A stretch of DNA of 17,200 bases from Laetiporus sulphureus 93-53 (lineage: Eukaryota > Basidiomycota > Agaricomycetes > Polyporales > Laetiporaceae). The position numbers were made by a program, and so were the translations under genes. The stretch spans positions 331,958 to 349,157 of the forward strand of contig NW_024468555.1 of the NCBI RefSeq assembly GCF_001632365.1, read 5' to 3'. This document shows positions 8,010 to 16,714 of the stretch, piece after piece (the first letter of the stretch is position 1; every line of letters starts with the position of its first letter). The notes below the pieces were generated by a model. It was given only the letters and a program-made list of their open reading frames with translations, was not told the origin of the DNA and ran no database searches.

Positions 8010-10112
8010 TTAATCAGGTGTGTGCATCCACTCTTGACACTTGATACATTTCTGCAACTTCTATATTGTGATCAGTAAAAGTGGTTGGATGAATCTCAAG
8101 TATGAACAACTTACATTTCAGTATTCTTGCATTTGTCGCAGTTCTAGCTCAGGATCAACGATATAGTGTGCAAACTTGGCACAAAGAAGATCAACGTTAA
8201 CTTCTCCTTTTTCATTACTTGGATGTTCAGCCTCATCAAATGGACGATCTGTGAGCCTCACATTCTTTGGCACTTTAAACACCCATCCTTCATCCACATC
8301 AGTGTGTGAGGAATCACGCCCTCCCTGAGTACGTTCCACCATCACCTGCTGTTCCTTCCCTGACATATGGCCAGCAGCAAAGTGCAATGAAAGCTTCAGT
8401 GACTCTATATCTTTCAGTATGATCACATTGCTGTCATCATCATCATCAGCATTGCTTAACACAATTGTCGTGCTTCCATCCTCTTGTGTCTCTCTGTGTG
8501 AATCTGAATCTTCTGTATTGTCTTCTTCTGATGATAAGAAGTTGACCTCCTTCTCCACATTGTCCCCTTCATCCTCTGCAGATGGTGCTGCATGCAAGTT
8601 GGCACTGTGGGTCATCAGTGCAATATGGCTCTCTGTTTCTGATTCAACATCACTTTAATTTCAGCCAACATGACGTAATTGCTGTGAACACATACATGAC
8701 TTGTCTGCAGCATAGGTCCTTGCATTTACAAGCATGTGCGAGGGCTTCTACAAGATGGCTATTGCTTTGTTGCGGGCCTGCACAGTGTCCTGTTTGGACT
8801 CCTTTACCAAAGCATCGACAACAGCGGTTCAGTTCTTTTCATGCTCAAACTTTCTCATCTTCATTTTTTTGATGTCTTGATACTCCTTCAGGGTAGCAAG
8901 AAATGCCTTTGCCATCTGATTTGCTATGTCAATTAATTTGACTATTCAATATGATGTGTACACACCTCTATTTGCTGCTCAATAGTAATGCCAGGACATA
9001 GAGGAATGTCTGCCACAATGCACTTCACACGTCGCTTGTCGCATGTCATACGAGTCTTGTATGTGTGAGCCCTTTCATCGTGTATACTGTAGATCTTTTC
9101 CCATGCATCAGCAACCTCTTTCGCATGCTCCACCAGCATCTCATCGTGCTGATTATATAATTGTCAGTTAATGAGCACGCATACATCCTTGTGCTGTTGC
9201 GTACCATAATCTCTTCTCGTTCTTCCCTATTCAACTTCAATCTTGTACCTCCAAGAGAAGTCTTCTGCTCGCCTTCTTGCTTTTCACTGTTGTGGAGAAT
9301 TTGGCATGCAACCAGACATTTAACAGCAGCAGTCACAAAGCAGTGTTGCTTCTCAGTTGCCTGCCACATATGATTTAGATATCCTATCATCACCTTACTT
9401 TCATTTCTGATTACATACCTTAGCCACCTCACTGTTCAACATCTCCAACTCACCCAGTCGAATTGCCACAACAGGAACATATTCAGAACCTCTTGAATAG
9501 TGCTTGTGCAAGGTTGAATTCTGGCTTGCATCATGCCCTAGGAGGTTCGCAGAAAACTCATAGCCCATCTTCAGTCCAAACTAATGTAAAAATATGAGTA
9601 TCATGCATATATGCTAATGTAGCACACATACATCATTGCTGACCTCATGATGGAAAGCATATGCTCCTGCTCGAGGTAGATGAGCATTTTCACACAAGTT
9701 GCCCAACTGCTGTGATATGGCTGCTGCACTGTGTGACTGCATGCTGTCAGAAACTTCACATCTGCTGCCAGGATCCATCTCCATGAAGCTATGCAGATTG
9801 GACATCAGCATCAAGTACCATCTGTTATTCGTATTCTTACATTGGCTGGTCTAACATTTCATGCCTTATTTGTATCTCAGCTTGATTTCCCATAAGCAGT
9901 TCATCCAGCATCTTCATGAAAGTGAGCATATTCAGAATTATTCAACATGTTCATCATGCTTACCTTGTAATGGAATGCATGTCGAAGGAACAAGTACCAT
10001 AGTGCAAGGTCAAATGGAACATTGTACCAATGCATTATTGTCACGAATCACTCAGGAATATCCTCTGAACACAAGCTAATGTGTCAGCATCAATGTGATC
10101 CTGACTAGACAT
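8010..10112 (-). pseudogene. Tyrosine recombinase-like gene, eight exons, decayed
   Basis: From an ATG at 10112 the exons are 9964-10112, 9644-9821, 9419-9580, 9205-9360, 8966-9148, 8696-8915, 8115-8638 and about 8010-8060. Introns are mostly 50-63 nt with GT...AG ends and matching phases; the first is 142 nt. The protein shows the C-terminal signature of tyrosine recombinases, which cut and join DNA through a covalent Tyr intermediate: HLPR (H97, R100), LLGH (H125) and HKHYSRG (Y137). Around these, TRWYLMLMSNLH and YVPVVAIRLGE look like flanking helices. A long C-terminal extension follows, with coiled or basic parts (TCDKRRVKC) and an acidic Ser/Asp region (DDDDDSN). The first catalytic Arg box is not seen, so the N-terminus may be missing. 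Stops lie at 10041 (TGA), 10035 (TAA), 8829 (TGA), 8748 (TAG), 8118 (TGA) and 8010 (TAA). Crypton-like or other recombinase-borne elements are possible origins, and a domesticated host gene is not excluded. Confidence 0.6.
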
Positions 10113-10244
10113 GAATTACCTCTAACATCCAGAACCAACTCAGGGAGGTCAAACATGATATGTCGACTGAGAGGGTGGTGGCAGGATAATGACTCTCACG
10201 AGTTAACTACAAGCAGGCCCTTAGTTGGGTGGCCTGAAGTCCCA

Positions 10245-10473
10245 TGTCAGATGGTCATTGACCTGGATCACTAGCCAGTCCCTCCAGGACTCAGAGAAAG
10301 AGTGAGCCCCAGGTGGGGAAGTATGATAGAACTGGGGATCTACTCTCAGTTGGTAGCAATATATATACAAGCAGGGAAGTACCCCGATATACCATCTATC
10401 CTACTTACTATTATAATACATATGTGTACTAGGAACCCTAATATAGCATTATTTAGATCCAGGACCCCTAACA
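10245..10473 (+). repeat. Weak copia-like LTR candidate
   Basis: This stretch starts TGTCAGATGGTCATTGACC and ends ACCCCTAACA, with a TATATATA box at about 10359-10367 followed by an AT-rich 3' part. Such termini and length (229 bp) are common in fungal Ty1/copia LTRs. There is no second copy in the window, no matching flanks and no recognisable copia protein next to it. Confidence 0.3.
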
Positions 10474-11568
10474 CTGGGTATGGACCTACAGATTGAGCCA
10501 TGTGGGAACCTTACCTTTGAGCACACATACAGCGAGGTGCTGCACCAAATACCTTCTAATGGTGCTGCTCTATTGTGGTGACCTATTGCACTTATGATCT
10601 AAATATAACTACGTGTATCTATTGGACCATGCCTTGTGGTGTGAGTACCCTTGACTGAGGAATTCCAAGATATCTCCATCTGGGATTCTGATCTGTCAAT
10701 ACTTATCCCCATCTGTTGGTGAAACACCTGACAGTGCTCCAGTTATCAACTTGATATTGGCCAAGACTAATAGAAGGAATGCTGCACATTCTTAGCCCAG
10801 CTTCTATCTTATCAAGTTGGTCCAGATCTAAGACTGCGGAGGAGTCATTATGACTCGAGTCAGGCTAAAGGCCTGATCCATGGATCTGAGCTGCACGTGA
10901 TGTGTGCTTTAGACATTCTGGACTCCTGACATCATAGGTGTATGTGATGTGTACGTCGAGTGATGCATGTGAATGATTCAGATGTTCTATCTTGATATAG
11001 CTCTGGAATGGCCCAGACTTAATAACACAACCTTATTGAGGATCCTATTCAGGGACCAGGTTGTCGCATATGCTAAGTCTATTGAGGAGCCGTTCCATCG
11101 TATCTTCAGGATATTGATAGCGTAGACTGCCATAACCTGATCCTTTAACAGGTCTCTGATGAGACTAGCTTTAGGTTTGATGGTTTAGTCTTATAGACAC
11201 TATGAGATCTATCTCAATGACTATTATAGGTTGCAATATAGGTGACTAGTCAATTGATCTCTGGTTGATCTCGATAAGTCACATGCTGATACAATCTATT
11301 GGAGGACTCAATGGTTCCCTTGGGAACTATGATCGAGATACGATCCATTGTGTAAGATTATATATGATCAGCACATTTTGTGACACATTCTATTTAAGGG
11401 CTTTTATCACAGATTTTCATGCTTTCACTTTGCACGTGACCAAGACATCACATGACATCAGCGCTAGGCTGTCCAGAAAGGAACAAACTGGTACGCGAAG
11501 TACTGACAGTCCTAGGCGCCCCGGAGGTCAAGATCTAGTCACATGACATATCACATGATATTCATACA
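10474..11568. other. Decayed sequence, no gene recognised
   Basis: All frames are full of stops until 11265-11546, where a plus-strand frame of 93 codons has no recognisable motif. The region may be the worn interior of the element that owns the LTR candidate to its left, but no gag, protease, integrase or reverse transcriptase motif was found. A short perfect inverted repeat (GTTCCC-TT-GGGAAC) lies at 11314-11327. Confidence 0.35.
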
Positions 11569-12047
11569 TGTGACAAGTGGCACAGGTATTAGGTAAGCTT
11601 AACTTATACAGTAATATCATCTACCCTAGAAGCAATGGTCAGACTTTGGAGGAATCCTACAAGGCATACACACGCCACTGGAGATAGGTCTATAAGGAGA
11701 TAGTAGTTCACACACTAGAATAGATAGATGCCACGCCACCGGCAATGTAGCCATTACAGGCAATATCATTCCCATGGTCTTACTAAGTAGTTCAGATATC
11801 CAGCATATGACACACGTAGTCTGACAAGCAGTGATAGCCAATCAGACAGCATCTATTAGCTAGCAGTTCTGAGGTACTAGAGAACCAGGGATCCCTCCGC
11901 TCATATATATAAACTAGAGGTCTGAGATGCATAAGTCCTCCAAACTTATTCTCATCTCTGCTATGCCTATACACACAGTGTTACCAGTGCCCACTTGCAA
12001 GGCACTGCTTTACCTTGATGATCTTTGTGCCCATCCACACTTCGACA
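11569..12047 (+). repeat. 5' LTR candidate of retroelement 1
   Basis: This stretch begins TGTGACAAGTGGCACAGG and ends CACTTCGACA. A TATATATAAAC box at about 11904-11914 lies some 140 bp before the end, and the ORFs of element 1 follow on the same strand. The first bases resemble those of the LTR candidate at 15405 (TGTGATGTGCACACGC). The promoter parts differ, so the two are not a matched pair. Boundaries are inferred from the termini. Confidence 0.45.
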
Positions 12048-12055
12048 AACTAGTA

Positions 12056-12061
12056 GTAAGT
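12056..12061 (+). promoter_or_regulatory. Possible 5' splice donor in leader of element 1
   Basis: GTAAGT lies 9 bp after the inferred LTR end. The related element at the right end has GTAAGT at 15677, 8 bp after its own inferred LTR end. This shared position suggests an intron in the untranslated leader. The acceptor cannot be chosen. Confidence 0.3.
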
Positions 12062-12298
12062 GTTTGATCATAAGGTCATAGGCTTAGTCGGTGCTCTGCA
12101 TCCTAAGTTTGTGATAGAAGAATAAGTCTGACCTTACCTGCCTCGAGCGCTGGCCCAGTGCACCCAATGCAGTGTTGCATCTTTGCATGTCCACCTGCAC
12201 ATTAGTGGTGTTATATCTTCACCTGCCACTCTGGCAGATGCCAACTCTACCCACATAAGCCACGTCAATACTACGTGCAGTGACCTTGGCATTATCTG

Positions 12299-12892
12299 AT
12301 GCCCTCGAGTGAGAACTCCAGAAGAGTCCTACGAGCTGCAACTTCCAAGAGTTCAGCCAAGACCAGGTCACATCTCGATGGGAGGTCGATGACCTCGCAA
12401 CAGCACCTCTGTTTCTACTATATCATCTCCTTCGGTTCGCACGCTGTGACCCCCACAGCATCGTCATTTTTGCTAGGTCCCCAGCACTATCCAGGCATCC
12501 CACCTCATGACTGGGCACCGCTGTCAGTGAACCAGCTTCAAGCTACCTATGCTGAGACTCCCACAGAGTCTCACTATATCTATTCTCTCGCTATCTCCAT
12601 CGTATCCACTCAGCGTGTTGAAGGCACCCTTTGACAAATTCACCTATTCCTTATCAAGCGATATTATCATCAGCTTGATGACCATGACATCCTTGTCATC
12701 GAGCATCTTATAGCCAAGCTCAAGGACCTCCGCAATGACATCGCAGAATTCAAGCTTCCATTCGTACACCAACACGTAGTGCACAATTTTTGCAACTACA
12801 TTCAAGAAAGGAAGCATCAGGGAGGAGCAGCTCACAATATCATACAAGATATTATCACGAAATATCGTCTAGGAATACAGGTCACAGGGTGA
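12299..12892 (+). pseudogene. Element 1 accessory ORF1
   Basis: A frame of 197 codons from the ATG at 12299 to the TGA at 12890-12892, with one internal TGA (12632-12634). After that stop the frame continues as QIHLFLIKRYYHQLDDHD and IAKLKDLRNDIAEF, clearly helical and coding-like. The internal stop could have been CGA. The C-terminal third resembles in pattern the end of the first ORF of the right-hand element (LATELDKVCADLHTGTRTY...FVEKQVINKVCLEIGG): both have a Leu-rich helix, then FV, a His/Asn stretch, a Cys and a hydrophobic helix. The N-termini also align loosely (SSENSRRVLRAA against VSNTSGRVFSAQ). No known domain is recognised. Its place between LTR and gag suggests an upstream accessory protein or a split N-terminal gag part. 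Confidence 0.5.
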
Positions 12893-12921
12893 CCTTTGCT
12901 GTAGTCACGAATATTTTGTAT

Positions 12922-13452
12922 ATGTCTTCATCTGGTGATTCAAACAATCTTGAAAACTTCGAGCATCTCAGTCCGATCAATCACACATTCAATTTTCTTT
13001 AATATTCCATACCCCGTGGTCTTCAGGAGAGGGCAGGCGAAGTGTTCGCTACATACGAGGACACGTTTCACATCGACTATCACGACGTGTACCACCTATC
13101 TGCTCTCCAAATCTATCCTGAATATGACTGGAGAAATATTGTGGTTCATATCTGCTATATCCCAACTGGAACTGAAGAACTGGACCTGAGTCTTGTAGAA
13201 GCTTATAATAGCTTCGTCGATTGGCTCGAAGAAGTCGAGCGTCTTTGCAAAATTCATCATAATCATCAGTGGTCAGCAGTCAGGGACAAAACTAGGTTCC
13301 TGTGGCAACCTTTTGTCAAGGTTATATTCAATGATATTTGGTTGCTTCATCACAGTCGGGCAAACCGGCAAATCATTCAAGCAGCCACGATCGCAAATCG
13401 TCACCTTGTTGAATTTGAAGAACATCTACGGAAGATAGAGGAAGAATTTTAG
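12922..13452 (+). pseudogene. Element 1 accessory ORF2
   Basis: A frame of 176 codons from the ATG at 12922 (MSSSGDSNNLENFEHL) to the TAG at 13450-13452, with one internal TAA (13000-13002) that could derive from CAA. The readable part contains RGLQERAGEVFATYEDTF, an aromatic-rich stretch (YDWRNIVVHICYIPTG) and a long helical, acidic end (LVEFEEHLRKIEEEF). It ends 6 bp before the ATG of the gag ORF, a close spacing that suggests one multi-ORF transcript. I do not recognise a domain. No counterpart is seen between ORF1 and gag in the right-hand element, where those two lie 15 bp apart. Confidence 0.5.
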
Positions 13453-13458
13453 GAAAAG

Positions 13459-15184
13459 ATGACGATCCCCACTGCACATGATCCCAGTTTCTCTCATGCT
13501 CCATCTCCGGAGCTTCCTGCATGTCTCAATATTATATTACAATCTCCAAACTGAATTATTCCTCAAGCTCTCGCAGACACGGCACCCCCCGATGCGAATA
13601 TACCCAAAAACGTTAAGAATTGGGTAGTCAACTTAGTCACCAACATGGTAGAACAAATGTGTCAACAAATGGTAGCACGTTATGAGCATCTCATCCAGCA
13701 GCAAGTGAGTATTGCTCAACAAAATACCATGAAATTCCACAATCACACGGTATTCCTCGACAATCATCGACAGCAACTTATCACCCAAGTAACTGACTTG
13801 GAGAAAATGGTTGCAGCTCTTACAGCAGAAATGAAAGAGCTTGTTGAGGACTACCGCCAAAATATCGAAGCCCAGGTAACCACCTTGGACGAACATGATG
13901 TGGAAATTCGCATGACGGTTGATGCACTCAAAAAATGACATGAACGATTATGTACATGGGCAGCATCACAGGGAAGGAAGGCCAGGCAGGGTGGTGACAA
14001 TGTCGCAGACACGGATGATGACAATGAAGAGCCGTCATTTGGTCGCAAGGGTAAGGGCGTAAAGATTGACCAGCCAGAGAAATATGGCAGCAACAAGGAT
14101 GGAGTCAATCTCGATGATTGGCTGGAACAAGTCATGCTCTGGTTGAAATATACCAGACATACTAAAGACGAGTCCAAAATTATGTCCACCCTCTTGCTCC
14201 TGAAGGGAGGAGCACACAAATCCATGCAACATTGGATCACTGAAATAAATGAAAATAACAAGGCACCAGGAACTTGGGTGGAGTTCATCACTGAGCTCTG
14301 CACGGCCTACGAATCAATAGATAAAGACAAAAAGAAGTGAACGGATTTAGAAATTTTTGTCAAGAAGGAACATCGAGACTTCTGAAAGTTCACAGAAGAT
14401 TTTTGTCCCAAGGCAACAGGTACCAGCTTGTCAGATCAGGACTTGATAGAAAAAATCAAGAAGCATATCCCAGAGAAAACGTGGCTGCTCATGCTGGCAG
14501 ATGACTAAGGACAAATGACCCAAGAAATGGACCAAGTTCCTTACATTTGCACTCTGGATATTTATGTCACTACAACGAGAAGGCCACCATGCCAAGGTCA
14601 AAACCAAGGATCTGAATGCAATGGAGGTTAACACAATGGGGAAGAAGGGAAAGAGTAAATCAGGCAAAGCGTGAAGTGTGCAGGATAACAAGTTGGTTTG
14701 TGTCAACAGCAAGAAGAACAAACCAATGTTCTTCAAATCGCCAAAATGCTTTGGCAAATACTGCACCGATTGTTTCAAATTGGACCATGTCAAGAGAGTG
14801 ATCGAGAAGGAGAAAGGGGCAGCCATGAAAAAGAACGACGACAAGAAGAAGTCAAGGTCGTCCAAGATGCGACAAGTAGCATCGGATTCCGCTTCATCCG
14901 ATAGTGAAATGGAAATCGATTCTGATGTCCCAAAGAAGCCCAAGAAAAAGAGCTCTTCCTCTAAGACTAAGGGGAAGAGTAGGGAGACAGCTGCACACAT
15001 CAGCGACTGCAGCATCCACTCAGAAGAAGCATCCGAGTCAGAAGAAGAAGATTTGGCCGAGATCCTCTCAAGGCTCAAATTGTCACAGATTTTCGCCACA
15101 AAGTCCGCACATGACTTTTCTCACACCACAGATCACGTGCTTCACCAATATCTCACGCCACTCAGCCACAGACGTGACGCGTAG
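13459..15184 (+). pseudogene. Element 1 gag, retrotransposon gag domain, decayed
   Basis: Gag forms the particle in which a retrotransposon is reverse transcribed. The frame starts at MTIPTAHDPSF and contains a coiled coil (DLEKMVAALTAEMKELVEDY, codons about 114-133). A gag core follows at about 14080-14340 (KYGSNKDGVNLDDWLEQVML, LLLLKGGAHKSMQHW, WVEFITELCTAY), matching the retrotransposon gag pattern. After it come a Lys-rich part, a zinc-knuckle-like CTDCFKLDH (from 14762) and a Ser/Lys/Glu-rich tail. In-frame stops are TGA at 13552, 13936, 14338, 14383 and 14672 and TAA at 14506. Two apparent one-base deletions lie near 14555-14568 and 14591-14600. The stop at 15182 ends the tail. No protease or reverse transcriptase follows, so pol is missing or displaced beyond the element inserted at about 15405. 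Confidence 0.75.
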
Positions 15185-15404
15185 AGATCAGGTGATAGTC
15201 CACATCACATGTTATGGTCCAGACCCGTGGATGATACGGTCGGACCTGTCTATTCCAGGATACAATAGAGGCACCCATTTGGGAACAAAGGGAACAAGGA
15301 CTATTGTTATACATCGGCCTTCCGCTTCCTATTAGTTTAGCCAGAAGCCTAGATAGGTACGATGTTCACACCGGAGAACAAAAGGGAAACCAAGATAGGC
15401 ACGA
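15185..15404. other. Junction between element 1 and element 2
   Basis: No pol-like reading is found here. There is a near-exact 14-bp direct repeat, GATAGGTACGATGT (15353-15366) and GATAGGCACGATGT (15393-15406), and an ACAATAG...CTATTGT inverted pair at about 15261-15307. The second copy of the direct repeat overlaps the inferred LTR start. Confidence 0.35.
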
Positions 15405-15669
15405 TGTGATGTGCACACGCATTACTGCAGCAACCATCAATCTTCCCACTTATTGTTCTACTTCCGGACATCCTATTGTTTCATGTACGGCCATTTGCTT
15501 ATACCCGTAGATAGGTAGCTTAGGTAAGATAGCCCGCTGTACGTGTATATAAGACCAGCCATGTAGGGGACGAAACCTCAGATTGTTTCTCCTCGTCTAC
15601 TACCTGTAGCACCCACTGAGCTCACCAGCTCCATCATATATCTCTCACCCTTTCCTGCGTCAGCCAACA
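15405..15669 (+). repeat. 5' LTR candidate of element 2
   Basis: This stretch begins TGTGATGTGCACACGC and ends CAGCCAACA. A GTATATAAG box at about 15545-15553 lies some 120 bp before the end. The leader after it lacks any ATG, and GTAAGT at 15677 is a possible splice donor. The first ORF and the gag of element 2 follow on the same strand. Boundaries are inferred, since the partner LTR would lie outside the window. Confidence 0.5.
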
Positions 15670-15844
15670 TTGACCAGTAAGTCAACAGGCTCTTGCGCCA
15701 CATAGGGTTCAGGGGGATACCTTTGGGATCAGGGGGATCAGGGTGGCACGTTCCACGTGACTGTCCCTTTTTAGTCTTTTTGATCTCTTGTCCGGTGTTA
15801 CCGTGACATTAGAAACAATCTGACATTTTCTGCGCCCCTGCTTA

Positions 15845-16699
15845 GTGTCTAACACAAGTGGCCGCGTATTTTCAGCGCAAGCAGTTTCAGCCGTAGCGTG
15901 CGGCTTTTTTGACACACATTCCAATCCGATCTCTACCCGGCGTGAGCCTCAGCAAGACTCTGAGCTGCCCAAAGCCTCAAAGCGCAAGGCCACCCCTAGG
16001 ATCGACCTCGACGCCCACTACAAGCGTCAGGAAACCAACAAGGAGCGTGGAAGGCTCCTCACACTTGCGTCGCTAGGTGCATCGTCCACAGACAGGCAGC
16101 GAGCAGCAGCTAGGGTTGTAGATACCACACACATCATAAAGCGCGGAATCATCTGCAAGCCACGCGATCACACCCCACCGCTCGAACGCTACAAGCCCAG
16201 AAAGGGACGTCTTACCACTGGTGGTCGCAAGCCGGCACCACCCCCAGAGCTTATCACCTCCAACGCAGTTCCTCCCCCTGTCATTGCTCCCATTCCAACT
16301 CGTCCCCTACCCAACTTCATAAAGACAAACACCATCGCACGTCCCATCCGCCCACTCCCTTCCAGAGTCAGGCCGACGATCCACATCGAGACCCTTATGA
16401 AGCAGGTGGACGCTACCCGCTTCAGGCTCCAACCCATATTAGGAGCATTCTCATATCGTCTCAAGGACGAGCACCAAGGACCCATCTTTAGCCTCGCCAC
16501 AGAGCTCGATAAAGTCTGCGCCGACCTACACACAGGGACGCGCACATATACGTTCGTCGAGAAGCAGGTTATCAACAAAGTCTGTCTGGAGATAGGAGGA
16601 ATCAGTTTCAAGCAGATAGGAAAGGAAGAAAGGCTGCAGGAAATCGCCAAGGCTCTGGTCTTCATCTCGAAAGCGAGATATTTGCACTTTTTGTATTAG
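15845..16699 (+). CDS. Element 2 accessory ORF1
   Basis: An uninterrupted frame of 284 codons ending at the TAG at 16697-16699; it is open from 15824. There is no ATG in its first half. The first codon that aligns with the start of ORF1 in element 1 is GTG (15845), so the start is either a mutated ATG or lies in an upstream exon spliced on. The N-terminal half is basic and rich in Pro and Arg (PRIDLDAHYKRQETNKERGR, RKPAPPPELI, PIRPLPSRVRPTIH). The C-terminal third is helical (FSLATELDKVCADLHTGTRT, FVEKQVINKVCLEIGG, ERLQEIAKALVFISK) and resembles ORF1 of element 1. No known domain is recognised. It is 15 bp upstream of the gag start. The many CG dinucleotides and absence of stops contrast with the decayed relative to the left. 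A role as an accessory or gag-like protein is inference. Confidence 0.6.
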   Translation: MSNTSGRVFSAQAVSAVACGFFDTHSNPISTRREPQQDSELPKASKRKATPRIDLDAHYKRQETNKERGRLLTLASLGASSTDRQRAAARVVDTTHIIKRGIICKPRDHTPPLERYKPRKGRLTTGGRKPAPPPELITSNAVPPPVIAPIPTRPLPNFIKTNTIARPIRPLPSRVRPTIHIETLMKQVDATRFRLQPILGAFSYRLKDEHQGPIFSLATELDKVCADLHTGTRTYTFVEKQVINKVCLEIGGISFKQIGKEERLQEIAKALVFISKARYLHFLY

Positions 16700-16714
16700 T
16701 TTACCTATATCACA

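Noticed and set aside
11265..11546. Plus-strand frame of 93 codons as a gene
   Set aside because: No motif, surrounded by stop-rich sequence, no splice context.
728..15184. Reassigned TGA codon (readthrough as Arg or Trp) to explain the many in-frame TGA
   Set aside because: TAA and TAG also interrupt the frames, the neighbouring element 2 frames contain no internal TGA, and the loci are repeats; decay by C-to-T change is simpler.
15185..15404. Start of pol (protease) of element 1
   Set aside because: No frame shows a protease motif and stops are frequent.
11569..15669. LTRs at 11569 and 15405 as a matched pair flanking one element
   Set aside because: Apart from the first few bases their sequences, including the TATA region and length (479 against 265 bp), differ.
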